This document shows, one piece after another, positions 45,901 through 56,215 of a stretch of 64,000 bases of DNA (its first letter is position 1; each line of letters starts with the position of its first letter). The position numbers and the translations under genes were made by a program. The notes beneath the pieces are model-generated. The model saw nothing but the letters and a program-made list of their open reading frames with translations. It was not told where the DNA came from and ran no database searches. This DNA is from Larix kaempferi. Taxonomy: Eukaryota; Streptophyta; Pinopsida; Pinales; Pinaceae. The stretch covers positions 41,403,501 through 41,467,500 of the forward strand of contig BSBM01000486.1 of assembly GCA_027924585.1 (NCBI GenBank), written 5' to 3'.

Positions 45901-46347
45901 TTGCAACATCATTAGCTCATAATAATCAAGAGTATAATCCCCCTCCGACACATATGCAAGATTACTACTTTCCATCTGGATTAATGTGCGAAGAATTAGT
46001 TGTTAACTTGTTAAATCATGAATTGAAAATGAAAATTTCTCACACCTTAGATAAGGCCTAATATAATCTTCTAGATAAAAACCCTCAAGCATAAATTTCA
46101 AAATATTGGACAAATTTAACAAAATTTGGATTTAGCATCACCAAGACTATTTGCTATGATAAAAATCTCTATATGAACATGAAGACATGTGAAGTTGGGT
46201 CAACCCTTAGATAGACCTATTATAAAAACCTCATGTAACTACATGTTAAAATAATTTAGCTTAATCAATGCATGAGAACATTACTTAGAACTTAAAACTT
46301 TATCAAGGTAAACTTGGGACTTAATTAAGATAAATACAAAAAATAAT
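42925..46347 (+). repeat. 3' LTR of gypsy element 1, main part
   Basis: Homologous to 34761-37756, with extra segments at about 43982-44212 and 45470-45715 that the 5' LTR lacks. The last ~24 bp of the LTR lie at 48039-48062, beyond the LINE-2 insertion. The tandem block at 43676-43876 matches that of the 5' LTR. The open frames inside (43522-43725, 45306-45500, 45861-46061) are not genes. Confidence 0.85.
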
Positions 46348-48022
46348 CTCCAAAAATTCCAAAATAGTTCATCCCTGTGATGCCATTGTTGGACCTAGGG
46401 ATCACATGGGGATTCTTCGACGGTGTGAGTCAAGGTAATCTTGCAATCTATGGGGTCGGGGTGGTGCTATTCATCGATCCATCCCATTATTATCTCATTA
46501 GATTATGTTTTTTCACAAGAAAAAACTATACTTTATTGATAAGTATATATAGTACATTGACCAGAAAGAATCCTTAATAACACCCAAACCAAGCTACCAA
46601 ATAGAACCAATACCATTCCAAGTCTCCCATGAAAGTGCCAAAGCCAAGGTAGAATGTAAACGGGATATACCAATCCCCTAAAGAGTCCAACAAACCATAT
46701 AGAATCAAAAAGATAGTGTCGAGGAAATACAGGGGAGAAGAAACTAACAAACCGTAGTCTGGAGCCGCCAAAAAATAACAGTAGGATATTACTAAACAAC
46801 AAAAATGTTCCAGAAACCCGTAGTGGGAGATAAGGAACCCTCCAAGATCTCATAATAAATCCTCCCAGTCGACGCCACAAGACCACGACGAGAAAGAGAA
46901 TTTGCCATAGTATTGTGTTCCTGGTATATATGGACTATAGAAGTCTACGGGCAGTGGCTAAGAAGAATCAACGTTTGGTCCAGCCAATGAGAGAGAGCCA
47001 AAGCATTTATGGCAGCTACAGAGTTTTCCCAATTCACTATGATCATCGAATTCCCCACAACCTACTCCAAATTAATATTGGCCTTAGAGGAGAAATATAA
47101 AACGAGACATAAAGCCAAGAGTTCCCCTTTAGTATTAGTGCCATCACCACCATGTAACCAGAGTTTAATCTGGTCCCCATTATAAAGTTCAATGAAAGCC
47201 CCAGCACCACAGTGACCAGAAGAAAATAGGGCGGCACCATCAAAACGTGCACCATTTCCCGAACGGAGGAGTCGAGGAGAACCATGGTTACGTATAGCAA
47301 TCGGAGGAACCCCACACATGGAGCAACCATATTCAATAGAGAGGGAATGAACATCACAAGCAACTTTGCTGGCAGAGGCTCGAATTATCTCATTAGATAC
47401 GTGCTAGGCAGAGGCTCCAATTTGAAATCTAAATTCACATCTCTTTGGACACTTCTTCTCTCCACCAATCACAGAGGCATACACAGAATTCAAGTTCTTA
47501 GTGACTCTAACGTCATGATAGATTGGGCCATTAAAAAAATAATTATGGAGCATATTCAGCTAGTGCACCTTCTTCAAGACATTCGGTCTACTATCCAATA
47601 TTTTGATTAGAGCTAGTTTCTCCATGTATATCATGAACTAAATCAAAAGGTAGATGAGCTCTCGAAAGAAGCGCTCTCCCTGCAGCGAGGCTTGCTCAAT
47701 TTCTCGGAATTCATCAATAGTGAGGAGGTAAAAGCAATGACTCCATCTTTTCTAAAGTATGAAGGATACAATTTTTATGCGTGAGGGCAATATGGTCTTA
47801 TATTGGCACTATGTTTTGTATCGGGGTAAAATAGGCATGTATCGACATATATAGTTTATAAAATATGTTTGCATTTGATAATAAATGGATGGATGTATCT
47901 ATAGAACTGGGTTGTAATTCTAGAGCAACAGGACTTTTTAAAAAAATTGTTCTTTTTGATTAGTCTGATTGGACGGTACAATGCATATTCACACGAATAT
48001 AGTGATTTTTTTATGAGGAAAA
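46348..48022 (+). mobile_element. LINE-2 fragment inserted in the 3' LTR
   Basis: Flanked by a 16-bp duplication AAATACAAAAAATAAT (46332-46347 and 48023-48038). 5'-truncated: begins just before the RNase H domain (WGFFDGVSQGN, about 46410) and continues after LINE-3 at 47399 with GRGSNLKSKFTSLWTLL and VLSDSNVMIDWAIKK, then KVDELSKEA near 47650. Ends GATTTTTTTATGAGGAAAA. Without LINE-3 it is about 780 bp. Confidence 0.85.
46504..47383 (-). mobile_element. LINE-3 fragment (minus) inserted in LINE-2
   Basis: Flanked by a 15-bp duplication ATTATCTCATTAGAT (46489-46503 and 47384-47398). On the minus strand it reads from 47383: an open frame through MCGVPPIAIRNHGSPRLL to ARFDGAALFSSG (RNase H start), NTKGELLALCLVL, and NSMIIVNWENSVA, then a 3' untranslated region with AATAAA near 46540 and an end GTTTTTTCTTGTGAAAAAAC. 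The RNase H part has no stop in its frame up to about 46990. It is 880 bp, 5'-truncated, the last arrival in this nest. Confidence 0.85.
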
Positions 48023-48038
48023 AAATACAAAAAATAAT

Positions 48039-48062
48039 AATTTATAAATAGGAGAACACTAG
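48039..48062 (+). repeat. Last bases of the 3' LTR of gypsy element 1
   Basis: AATTTATAAATAGGAGAACAC continues the LTR after the LINE-2 target duplication; the same piece is intact at 49234-49257. Confidence 0.75.
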
Positions 48063-49085
48063 ATAAATATTCTAGGTCTCTAGGACTACAAGGTTTTAGG
48101 TTAGAGAATGGGACAGTTATGTTATGGAGATAAATAAGGTACACATTTGAATTTCATTAGAAGAGGATTGTTTAGTTTGGTTAGGTAATAAAACATGAGG
48201 TTCTTATTCGACAAAACTTGGTTACCAGGAGTTGATGTCAGTAGAACGAGGCCCCTTGGTATGGTGGTGGGAAAACATCTAGAAGGTTAAGGAGGTCCCC
48301 AAAAGGCACAAAATTTTCATGTGGCTTGCACTGCATAGTAAGGTACTTACTTGAGAAGTTAGTTATAAATTAAATGTCCATGTCCCACAGATGTGTATTC
48401 TTTGTAAAGAAGTGGAGGAAACCACATTCCATTTGTTTATGCAGTTTAAATTTTCACAGTAGTTGTGGAAGGACATTAGCCATTGGTTGAAGATTCATGA
48501 TATGTGGGTAGAGAACTCAGTTGAAAATTGTTTAAATAAGTGGTTTACCCGGTCAAAAATGAAGTTGATCAAATCCATCCCATTTTTACCTGTATGGGGT
48601 TTGTGGCTAGCCCATAATGGTATATTATTTGTGAAGGTTCAAATTCCAACTTTCTAGGTCTTCCCATAAGTAGTGTTAGATTTTAGCTTTTGTAGAGATG
48701 ATCCTAAACCACATCTATTGAGACAAATTTGGGAATTTGTGAAAGATAAAAGTTATTGTTGGGGTTTTTTCAATGGTTTCTGTGAGGGGCCAATCCATGT
48801 ATGTGGGTTGGGTGGGAGTAGTTTACTTCTCAAATTTTCAGTATATCTCCTTCAAGGCTAATATCGGTAAGGAAACCCAAATTTTAGTAGAATTTATGGC
48901 CTTAAGAAATTTACTCAAAAAAAGATTTTTACCGTGGGATCATGGAGTTGCAAACCTTTGGAGATTCTTTGTTGGTGGTGAATAGGATGCAAGGTAAACA
49001 ATAATTATTTATTAATGATTTGATGATCATGGTTACATATATGAGGAATATTGTTTAATATTCTCTAAGTTTAATATCAACCACG
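48063..49085 (+). pseudogene. LINE-1 3' part, copy A (zf-RVT and RNase H)
   Basis: Continues LINE-1 beyond the gypsy element: GYQELMSVERGP, PKRHKIFMWLALHSKVLT, a C-X2-C with a later H (CILCKE, about 48390) of zf-RVT, and RNase H from CWGFFNGFCEGPI (about 48755), then QILVEFMALRNLL. Stops and shifts throughout. About 85-90 percent similar by eye to copy B. Confidence 0.8.
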
Positions 49086-49257
49086 TCTACCCTTATATAG
49101 ACCTGTTAAAGAAACCTATTGTGATGACAAGTTAAAATAATTTAGCGTAATCAATGCATGAGAACATAACTTAGAACTTAAAACTTGACCAAGGTAAATT
49201 TGTGGTGTAGTTAAGATAAATACAAAAATAATAATTTATAAATAGGAGAACATTACA
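49086..49257 (+). repeat. Duplicated 3' end of the gypsy LTR
   Basis: ACCCTTATATAGACCTG to GAGAACATTACA matches the LTR at 46202-46347 plus 48039-48062 and 37590-37756. It still carries the LINE-2 target as a single uninterrupted ATACAAAAATAATAATTTATAA. Confidence 0.85.
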
Positions 49258-50285
49258 TAAATCTTCTGGGTCTCTGTAACTACAATGTTTTGGGATAGAG
49301 AATAGGATTGTTAAGTTATGGAGGTAAAGAAGGTGCACATTTGAATTTGATTGGAAGATGATTGTTTAGTTCAGTTGGGTAATAAAAGAGGAGGCTATTG
49401 TTCGACAAAACTTGGTTACCAGGAGTTGATGTCAGTAGAACGAGGCCCCTTGGTTTCATGGTGGGAAAACATATGGAAGGTTAAGGTCCCCAGAAGGCAC
49501 ATGATTTTCATGTGGCTTGCACTACAGAATAAGGTACTTACTTGAGAATTTAGTTAGAAACTAAATGCCCATGGCCTACGGATGTGTATTCTTTGTAAAC
49601 AAGTGCAGGAAATCACATTTCATTTGTTTATGCAGTGCAAATTTTCACAGCAGTTGTGGAAGGACATTAGCCATTGGTTGAAGATTCATGATATGTGGGG
49701 AGAGAACTCAATTGAAATTGTTTAAATAAGTGGTTTACCTGCTTGAAACTCAAGCCAGTCAAAGCAATCCCATGTTTATTCTATGAGGTTTGTGGCTAGC
49801 CCATAATCGTAGATTATTTGTGGAGGTTCAAATTCCAACTTTCCAAGGCTTCCCACAAGTAATATTAGCTTTTAACTTTTGCAGAGATGATCCTAAACCG
49901 CATCTACCAAGACAAATTATGTAATTGGCGATAGATAAAAGTTATTGTTGGGGTTTTTTCGATGGTTCCTATCAGGGGCCAATCCATGTCTATGGGTTGT
50001 GTGGAGCACTTTACTTCTCGTATTTTCATGATATCTCCTTCAAGGCTAATATCAGTAAGGAATCCAACAATTTAGCAGAATTTATGGCCTTAAGAAATTT
50101 ACTCAAAAAAATATTTTGAATGTGGGATCAAGGAGTTGCAGACCTTTGGAGATTCTCTATTGGTGGTGAATGGGGTGCAAGGTAAACAATAATTATTTAG
50201 TAATGATCTAGTGGACGTGGTTACATATATGAGGAAGATTGCTCAATATTCTCCAATTTTAATATCAACCACATCTATTGTGAAC
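49258..50285 (+). pseudogene. LINE-1 3' part, copy B (zf-RVT and RNase H)
   Basis: Same order as copy A: GYQELMSVERGPLVSWWENIW, PRRHMIFMWLALQNKVLT (open frame 49351-49545), CILCK, then RNase H from CWGFFDGSYQGPIHVYG (49945) with NLAEFMALRNLL and, after a stop, DSLLVVNGVQ-like sequence. Copy B keeps F-D-G where copy A has F-N-G. LINE-1 homology continues past 50200 to roughly 50285, where copy A had joined the next LTR piece. Confidence 0.8.
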
Positions 50286-52130
50286 TATGTCGTCAAGTGT
50301 CGCAACTACAATCACATAAGATCATGAGAAGAGGTTATGATATAGAACAAGGTATACGTTTTCAATAATTACGATTTGAGGATAAATCATTTTTAAGGGG
50401 ATTGCAATGTAATATATATAATAGTTACCTAAGGGATAATAATAATAAATACTAGTTAACTAAAAGACACATCCTTTCAGGAACAACTGCTATACATGCC
50501 CTTAGGATTTGTATTTGTATGGAACTATCATTGTATCTTCAAGATCTCTTATTCATTATTCAAATATATTCCTATATGGATTATTTTATAGTTGCGTATC
50601 TATTTTGGATATTTAATAATTGAACCAGTTTGATTCGTCTCATGAAGAGGGGCTTGCCTTGACCCATGGTGAAATTATTTTCTTGGAAACTAATAAGAAT
50701 TTGATTGTAGAGTCAAGGATGTCATTGTGAAGTCTTTTTGTTGTTCCCCAAACAAATATTTTTGGAAGTTAGTATAGATTCTATTACAATCCTCTTATTT
50801 TCCTTTCGAGATAAAATTTATTGGTAGATAGTTTAATACTTTTTATATATTTCAAGAGAAGAAAAGGACCATGTTCAAATTATCAGAACATGAGGAAGAT
50901 AGGGGAAATACAATATAGTGTCATCCACTTTTGTAATAGTGTTGTAGCACATGAAGAAAGTGTTTATATACTCTTGAAGGTAATAGAATTGTGATTTTAT
51001 ATTTTTTTGTATTAAATAAAAAATTTTGAGATTTTTTTAATTAGATATTTCTTTTTTTTCTTGATATTTTGGTTTGATTTGATACATTTTATGTCATTTA
51101 AAAAGTAGGTGACAAAAATTCCAAAAATACTTCATTAGATCACGTAGTCTCGAAGTTGTTGTATCTTAAATGCACTAAGTATTGAGGTTGTTGCTATTGA
51201 TCATGTACATTGATCCTTGGAGGCTTTGGGCGTAAATGTGTAATTATCCAAATGTGTATGTAGAGTATGGATAAATTTGATGCAAAATTGAAATCAATTT
51301 TTCAATAGTTGAACTTCAACTGTATTTTGTGTCTATTTCTATAATTCACAGTAGGTTGGAAAAAATCCAAGTTTCGTTTATCACTAATTTTCAATATTAT
51401 AAACAAATATCATAGAGTACATATAAGCTTGATGTAAAACTAAAATAATTTTTTTGAGCGAAATTTCAATTGTATTATATGTCTATTTATGTAATTGGCA
51501 ATGTTTGGAAAACCAAAGGTTCTAACCACCAATGATCTTCAATATTATAAATAAATATCGAAAAACAATATACTTAACAATTCTTTTACTTTAACTCAAC
51601 AAATACAAAACCATATTTCGATAATAAAACATTATTTGAAAATCACTAAAGGTGAAAGGATGTTAATTGAATTTGCACTTCACTAATTGAAATGGAAAAG
51701 TTAATTCAATTAAATACATCATCCACATTCATTTTAATCTTTCTTTTATTAAATATAAACAAGATTAATAAAAATTGAATATTAGATAAATGAATTTATA
51801 TTATTTTTTTAATATTTAATTTTTAATTATAAGATTATTACTTTTTATTTATATTTTCTTAATTTTTTATAATATTTTTATATTAGACATTTTAAATTTA
51901 TTAAATACTTTATGGTTATTATTTTGGAAAACAACCAAAATACATACATTAAAAGATAATCACATATGTTTGAATGTTAGAAACAATTCAATGTAGATCA
52001 AAGCAATGTTTATATTATTAGATGTAAGAATAGTCTTATATTTGAACTTTTATATTTTTTTAATGAACTTTATCTTTATGATTTGTACATGAGTATTTTA
52101 ATTAGGCATCAAATTAGAGTTATGATTAGC
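50286..52130. other. AT-rich stretch; possible LINE-1 tail at the left
   Basis: The first few hundred bases may be the LINE-1 3' untranslated region. From about 51000 the sequence is very AT-rich with no frames; CAACTGTATTxTGTGTCTATTTxTxTAATTxxCA occurs twice (about 51317 and 51468) as a diverged direct repeat. Confidence 0.4.
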
Positions 52131-52608
52131 GGAACAAAAGCATGGGCAACATCATTTAGAGGATGAGTGCCATGTATTTCAGGTGGAGGTTAAGGATATA
52201 TGCAATAAGGTGTCTCCTTAGTCCACATTCCACGAAGACGTTCAGCTCTCAACAAAAGAGTCGTCCCCCAGCCCAATTATTGGTGTTCCATATCTCAACC
52301 AACCACCTCCTAACACTGTAAATGAGCCTTTAGCTGACACAAAAGAGGAACCCATTCAATAGTTTCTTATGAATTGTTTTTGCATTTTGATACTAAGTTC
52401 CTTCTATAGACTTTATCTTAAAATAGATTGACAAAGAATGTATAATTTTAAACTTGTTCTGTAACTCATAGTAATCTAGGCAATTTGTGGATCACACTAG
52501 TAGTATGGTACAAGTCCAAAGTATGAACTCTTGAACTTCCTTGTACATTCTGCAATACTCTTGCATCCTTTTTTAAATGAAATATTTTACCCTTTTTTTT
52601 GAAAAAAA
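52131..52608 (+). mobile_element. Possible LINE 3' end fragment
   Basis: The sequence ends with AAATATTTTACCCTTTTTTTTGAAAAAAAA (split here in two motifs: AAATATTTTACCC and the T-run/A-run), similar to the ends of other LINE copies in the window. No coding domain seen; low confidence. Confidence 0.3.
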
Positions 52609-53448
52609 ACAATAAATTCATGTATTCTCTGGATTTGTTAAAACATTTATTTAATACTAAATTATAGAATATAATATTGATATACCAAGCATTTCATGTT
52701 GTACAACTTACTTTAAAACAACACAAACACAATCAATAATTAAATATTTATTTATTTATTAAAAACAATGTTATTTTATATATTTACTAAAAAAATACTA
52801 GGACAAAATTAATTTGCCATCCTCTTCTATAAAATAGTAAGATGTTGTTACCAATGTTCCCCCAAGTTTTCGGGACGGGGGGAGGCGGGAATTGTAGAAC
52901 TACAAGAGGGTGTTATAGAACTACCAAAACTTCTAAGTATGGAGGGAGTGGAAAAAGACAAAAATAGTTAATTCCTGAATTTTATAAAAGATGACTGGAG
53001 CATAATATCAGAGAGAGGAAAGTTGGTGAGTAATCCTGGTCACATGTACTATCCAATCCAATATAACATTTGTTCTATGTCTCCGTAGATTGTCTTCTTT
53101 AGGTGTTTGAAGTTGGCCTCTGGAATTAAATGAACCTATAGGAAAAGTGCATAAACTAGGGAAACTTGGCAATTTTGAAGGATTGTAACTGTCTACCCAG
53201 GAATCAGAATTGAGCACACTTCTAGCCATTGGAAAGTTTATCCATAGGGGAACAATTGTACATAGCTAAATTCTAAAGTGGTGATTCATATGTTTCTATA
53301 ATTTGATCAGAAAAGTGTTGATAGCCATAATTTGACAAAACCTGTCAATATGGGTATTTTCTAGAATACATGAAAAATTATTTTTGATTTTCTAAGAATG
53401 TAATAAATATAATAAAAGTGTTTATATGAACACTTTTGTAGATTCAGA
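52609..53448. other. No feature recognised
   Basis: Unassigned. One would expect the 5' LTR of gypsy element 2 here, but no match to the 58052-59462 LTR was seen by eye. A G-rich patch GGGACGGGGGGAGGCGGG sits at about 52872-52889. Confidence 0.45.
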
Positions 53449-53537
53449 ATTTATATCAGAGGCAGTTAAGGGTTCAACATTCAATATAGTGTGTTTGGGA
53501 AATCTTTGGTCTTGGTTGGGCCAACAAGATCATTATC

Positions 53538-53900
53538 ATGAATGATGCACATGATCCCTATGAAGTTGAGACAGTTGTCATGGGAAAGAACGTGCAGATT
53601 GAAAATGCAGATACATAATCCAATGGTAGAAGAAACCAAGTGACTCCCACATATATTGTAAAATCCATGAGGACCCTAAGGGTGGAATTACAGAGTTATA
53701 GAGTAGACAATGAAACGCTTATTAGAGCTCAAGAAGAACAAAACCAACTAAATACATCCATGCTTCAAAGTTTGACAGAGAATCAGAGGAAGATTAATTT
53801 GGGTCATTACCTAGAAAATCAGGAAAAGAGTGGAAGTAGCTCAAGGAGGCATTCTCAAAAGAGGTCCCATAGTTCAAAAAGGATTTCTAGAGACAAGACA
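53538..53900 (+). pseudogene. Gypsy element 2 gag N-terminal remnant
   Basis: The frame at 53640-53900 contains TLRVELQSYRVDNETLIRAQ, closely parallel to LMVELQSYKIGNEKLSKSQ in gypsy element 1 at about 38250, so the two elements are related. A Ser/Arg/Lys-rich stretch follows. The gag core and zinc knuckle are missing, replaced by the Copia piece. Confidence 0.65.
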
Positions 53901-53901
53901 T

Positions 53902-54990
53902 TGTTAGGATATTTCAATACTCCATCCTTGTCCTACCTAACATTTTTATTTTTCCTAGTTTTTGATGATGCCATTTTCCCCTAGTAGTGTGCAGATGTCA
54001 TCCAGGATCCATCTACCACCTTTTGAGCCCTGTATGCATCATTTCAAGACCACTCCAGTCAATTCCCTATTTTATAGGAACCTACTGAGTGTTCCAGTGC
54101 AGTCCACCTGAGTTAACTGACTCTTGTGGGGGGTTAGAGCTACGGATGCCACTGATTGTGGCCTCATGCACCGTTTTCTGACTGACATGCATGAAAAAGT
54201 CACTATTGCGCTCTCCTTAGTCATTTAACTGATTATGTCTTCAGTTATTTGAATTTAGGTTCAGTTCAGTTGAGTTTGAGTCTTTCGGAGCACTCCAGTG
54301 GTGATAATTCCTATGCTAGACCAACTGAGGTTCGAATTCTCCTGTGTGATTTGAATCCTCTCCATTGTAACATCTTTGTTCATTATACTGTTTATTGGAT
54401 GATGTGACAATATTCTGCTCCTATCTGAGTTCTGCTGCATAATTATTCTTCTGCTCTTTTTTACTGCAGTTTTCACTCATTCAACTTTTCTGCTCATTCT
54501 TTCTTTGTGAGGTATCCTCATCTCTTAGATATGGTGTGACATAGAATTTCACATGGTATCAGATCCATTTGATTGAATAGGTTGAACAGTTGCTTTCGGT
54601 AGTGCACCAGAAGCCTTTGGATTCCACAGTAAATCCTAGTGCCATTGCATTGAATTCATTGGAGAAAACCAATGAGGTCTATCCAGGTGTGAAGGATACG
54701 GATAAAAGTGCCTATTGTCCTCAAGCAGTGCTTAGTAGTATTCTACCTCCATTATTGATAGTTTCTTGCAGGTTATTCAAAGTTTTTGAGTGTTGCAACA
54801 ATTTTGCTGCAGAAGCAACAATTTTCACCTTGTATTCACTCCAGCAGTTGAAATGGACAATTCAAACTCTCCTCTCTCTCCCAGGATCCTGACACCCTTC
54901 AATTACTTTGATTGGAGGGCTAATATGCAGATGATATTTCACAACAAATCTTCTCATTGGAATGGACTAGTTGGAAGCACACTGAGTTAA
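53902..54990 (+). mobile_element. Copia LTR plus start of gag inside gypsy element 2
   Basis: Sequence from TGTTAGGATATTTCAATACT at 53902 to TTTCACA at 54553 looks like a ~650-bp Copia LTR, directly followed by TGGTATCAGATCC (54554-54566), a primer-binding site. Then about 430 bp of interior, including PFNYFDWRANMQM (about 54895-54935), the Copia gag N-terminal motif. It stops near 54990, where gypsy protease sequence resumes with YIKTFECIDEEGN. The second LTR and pol are absent, and the gypsy gag/protease it replaces is missing. Confidence 0.7.
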
Positions 54991-54996
54991 ACTTGA

Positions 54997-55345
54997 CTGC
55001 TATATCAAGACTTTTGAATGCATTGATGAGGAAGGAAACCCAAGGGTTGTAAAAGGCATTCCAAAGGTAGTTTTTGTTAGGCAGATTTCAGCTATGCAAC
55101 TGAAAAAATTATGTAGGAAAGGTTGGGCCAATTGTATGCAGCCCATGTTTTGTCTAAAACTAAAAATGAAATTCCCAAGTTGGAGGATCATCATGTCTTG
55201 CAAGAATTCAGAGATGTTTTTTCTCGATGAAATGCCAGGAACTCCTCCAAAGAGAGACATTGGTTTCACAATTGATATTGTGACAGGAGTTACTCTGGTT
55301 TCTAAGATACCTTACAGAATGAGTATACACCATAATTATTAGAGC
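54997..55345 (+). pseudogene. Gypsy element 2 protease end and linker
   Basis: The frame aligns with gypsy element 1 after its protease (FTCLDDEG / FECIDEEG; ILALQMRRCARKG / ISAMQLKKLCRKG). Then DEMPGTPPKRDIGFTIDIVTG and VSKIPYRMS, the usual entry to gypsy reverse transcriptase. A stop at about 55340 (TTATTAG) separates it from the next frame. Confidence 0.7.
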
Positions 55346-55351
55346 TAAAAA

Positions 55352-56215
55352 ATGCAATTGCAAGAATTTTTGGAAAATAAGTACATTAGGCCAAGTGTGT
55401 CTCCATGGGGAGCACTCATACTATTTGTGAAAGATAAAGATGGAACACTCAGGTTATGTACTAATTACAAGCAGTTGAACAAAGTTATAGTGAAGAACAA
55501 GTACACATTGCCTCGAATTGATGATATTTTTTATCAAATGAGAGGGGCAAAGGTATTTCAAAAGAGTGACTTGAGGTCTAGTTACCATCAAGTAAGAATC
55601 AATGAAGAATATATTCAAAAGACAACCTTTAGAACAAGGTATGGATACTATGAATTTGTGGTGGTTCCATTTGGTCTTAGCAATGCACTAGCTACCTTAA
55701 TGTGTCTCATGAATAGTGTTTTCAGTAGGTATTTGGACAAGTTTGTGTTTGTTTTTCTGGATGACACTCTTATTTACTCTAAGAATGAAGAGGAGCATGA
55801 AGAACATTTGATAATGACTTTGCAATTGCTAAGGGAGCATAAGTTGTATGAAAATCTAAGCAAATGTGATTTCTATAAAAATAAAATTCATTATTTGGGT
55901 CACATTATTTCAAAGGAAGGAATATTAGTGGATCCAGAAAATATTGAAGCCATTATGAATTGGCCAACTCCAAAGAATGTAATAGATGTGAGATATTTCA
56001 TGTGTCTTGTTGGTTATTACAGAAGGTTCATTGAAGGATTCTCCAAGGTTGCACACCTAATCACTTCTTTTCAAAAGAAGGGAATAAAATTTAAGTGGAC
56101 ACTGAAATGTGAAGAAAGCTTCCAATTGTTGAAGAAGCTTCTCACAAGTGCCCCAATTCTAAAAATTGCAAAGCCAAAAAAAAAAAAACTTTATGGTGTG
56201 TACCGATGTATGTAA
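55352..56215 (+). pseudogene. Gypsy element 2 reverse transcriptase, largely open (287 aa)
   Basis: An unbroken 287-codon frame. It has [20 protein letters not shown] (14-33), the [22 protein letters not shown] block, [14 protein letters not shown], the catalytic F-L-D-D at 55754-55765, the [10 protein letters not shown] segment and [19 protein letters not shown]. The frame ends after an A-run at about 56176-56187, where a slip removes the join to RNase H. It is the best-preserved pol domain in the window, but stops upstream and the slip downstream make the whole polyprotein non-functional. Confidence 0.8.

Larger units (their letters stand above)
34761..48062 (+). mobile_element. Ty3/gypsy element 1 (long LTRs), inside LINE-1
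   Basis: 5' LTR 34761-37756, internal region 37757-42924, 3' LTR 42925-46347 plus 48039-48062, split by LINE-2. LTRs begin (T)GTAATATCCC or TGTGATATCCC and end GAGAACATTACA. The primer-binding site TGGTATCAGAG and a polypurine tract flank the interior correctly. Order gag, protease, reverse transcriptase, RNase H, integrase is that of Ty3/gypsy. All ORFs are broken by stops, shifts and small duplications. The flanks are LINE-1 on both sides; the 5-bp target duplication is not clean (AAATT on the left, TAAAT or AAATC on the right). Confidence 0.85.

Noticed and set aside
46533-46886. 117-aa minus-strand hydrophobic open frame
   Set aside because: It is the 3' untranslated region of LINE-3; hydrophobicity comes from T-rich sequence.
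47371-47425. GGCAGAGGCTC repeat near the LINE-3 right junction as a second target duplication
   Set aside because: The exact 15-bp pair at 46489-46503 and 47384-47398 already defines the insertion; the shorter match may be chance or microhomology.
55352-56215. Endogenous pararetrovirus polymerase
   Set aside because: The reverse transcriptase is followed by RNase H and a zinc-motif integrase and an LTR with polypurine tract, which is the Ty3/gypsy order; pararetroviruses lack integrase.
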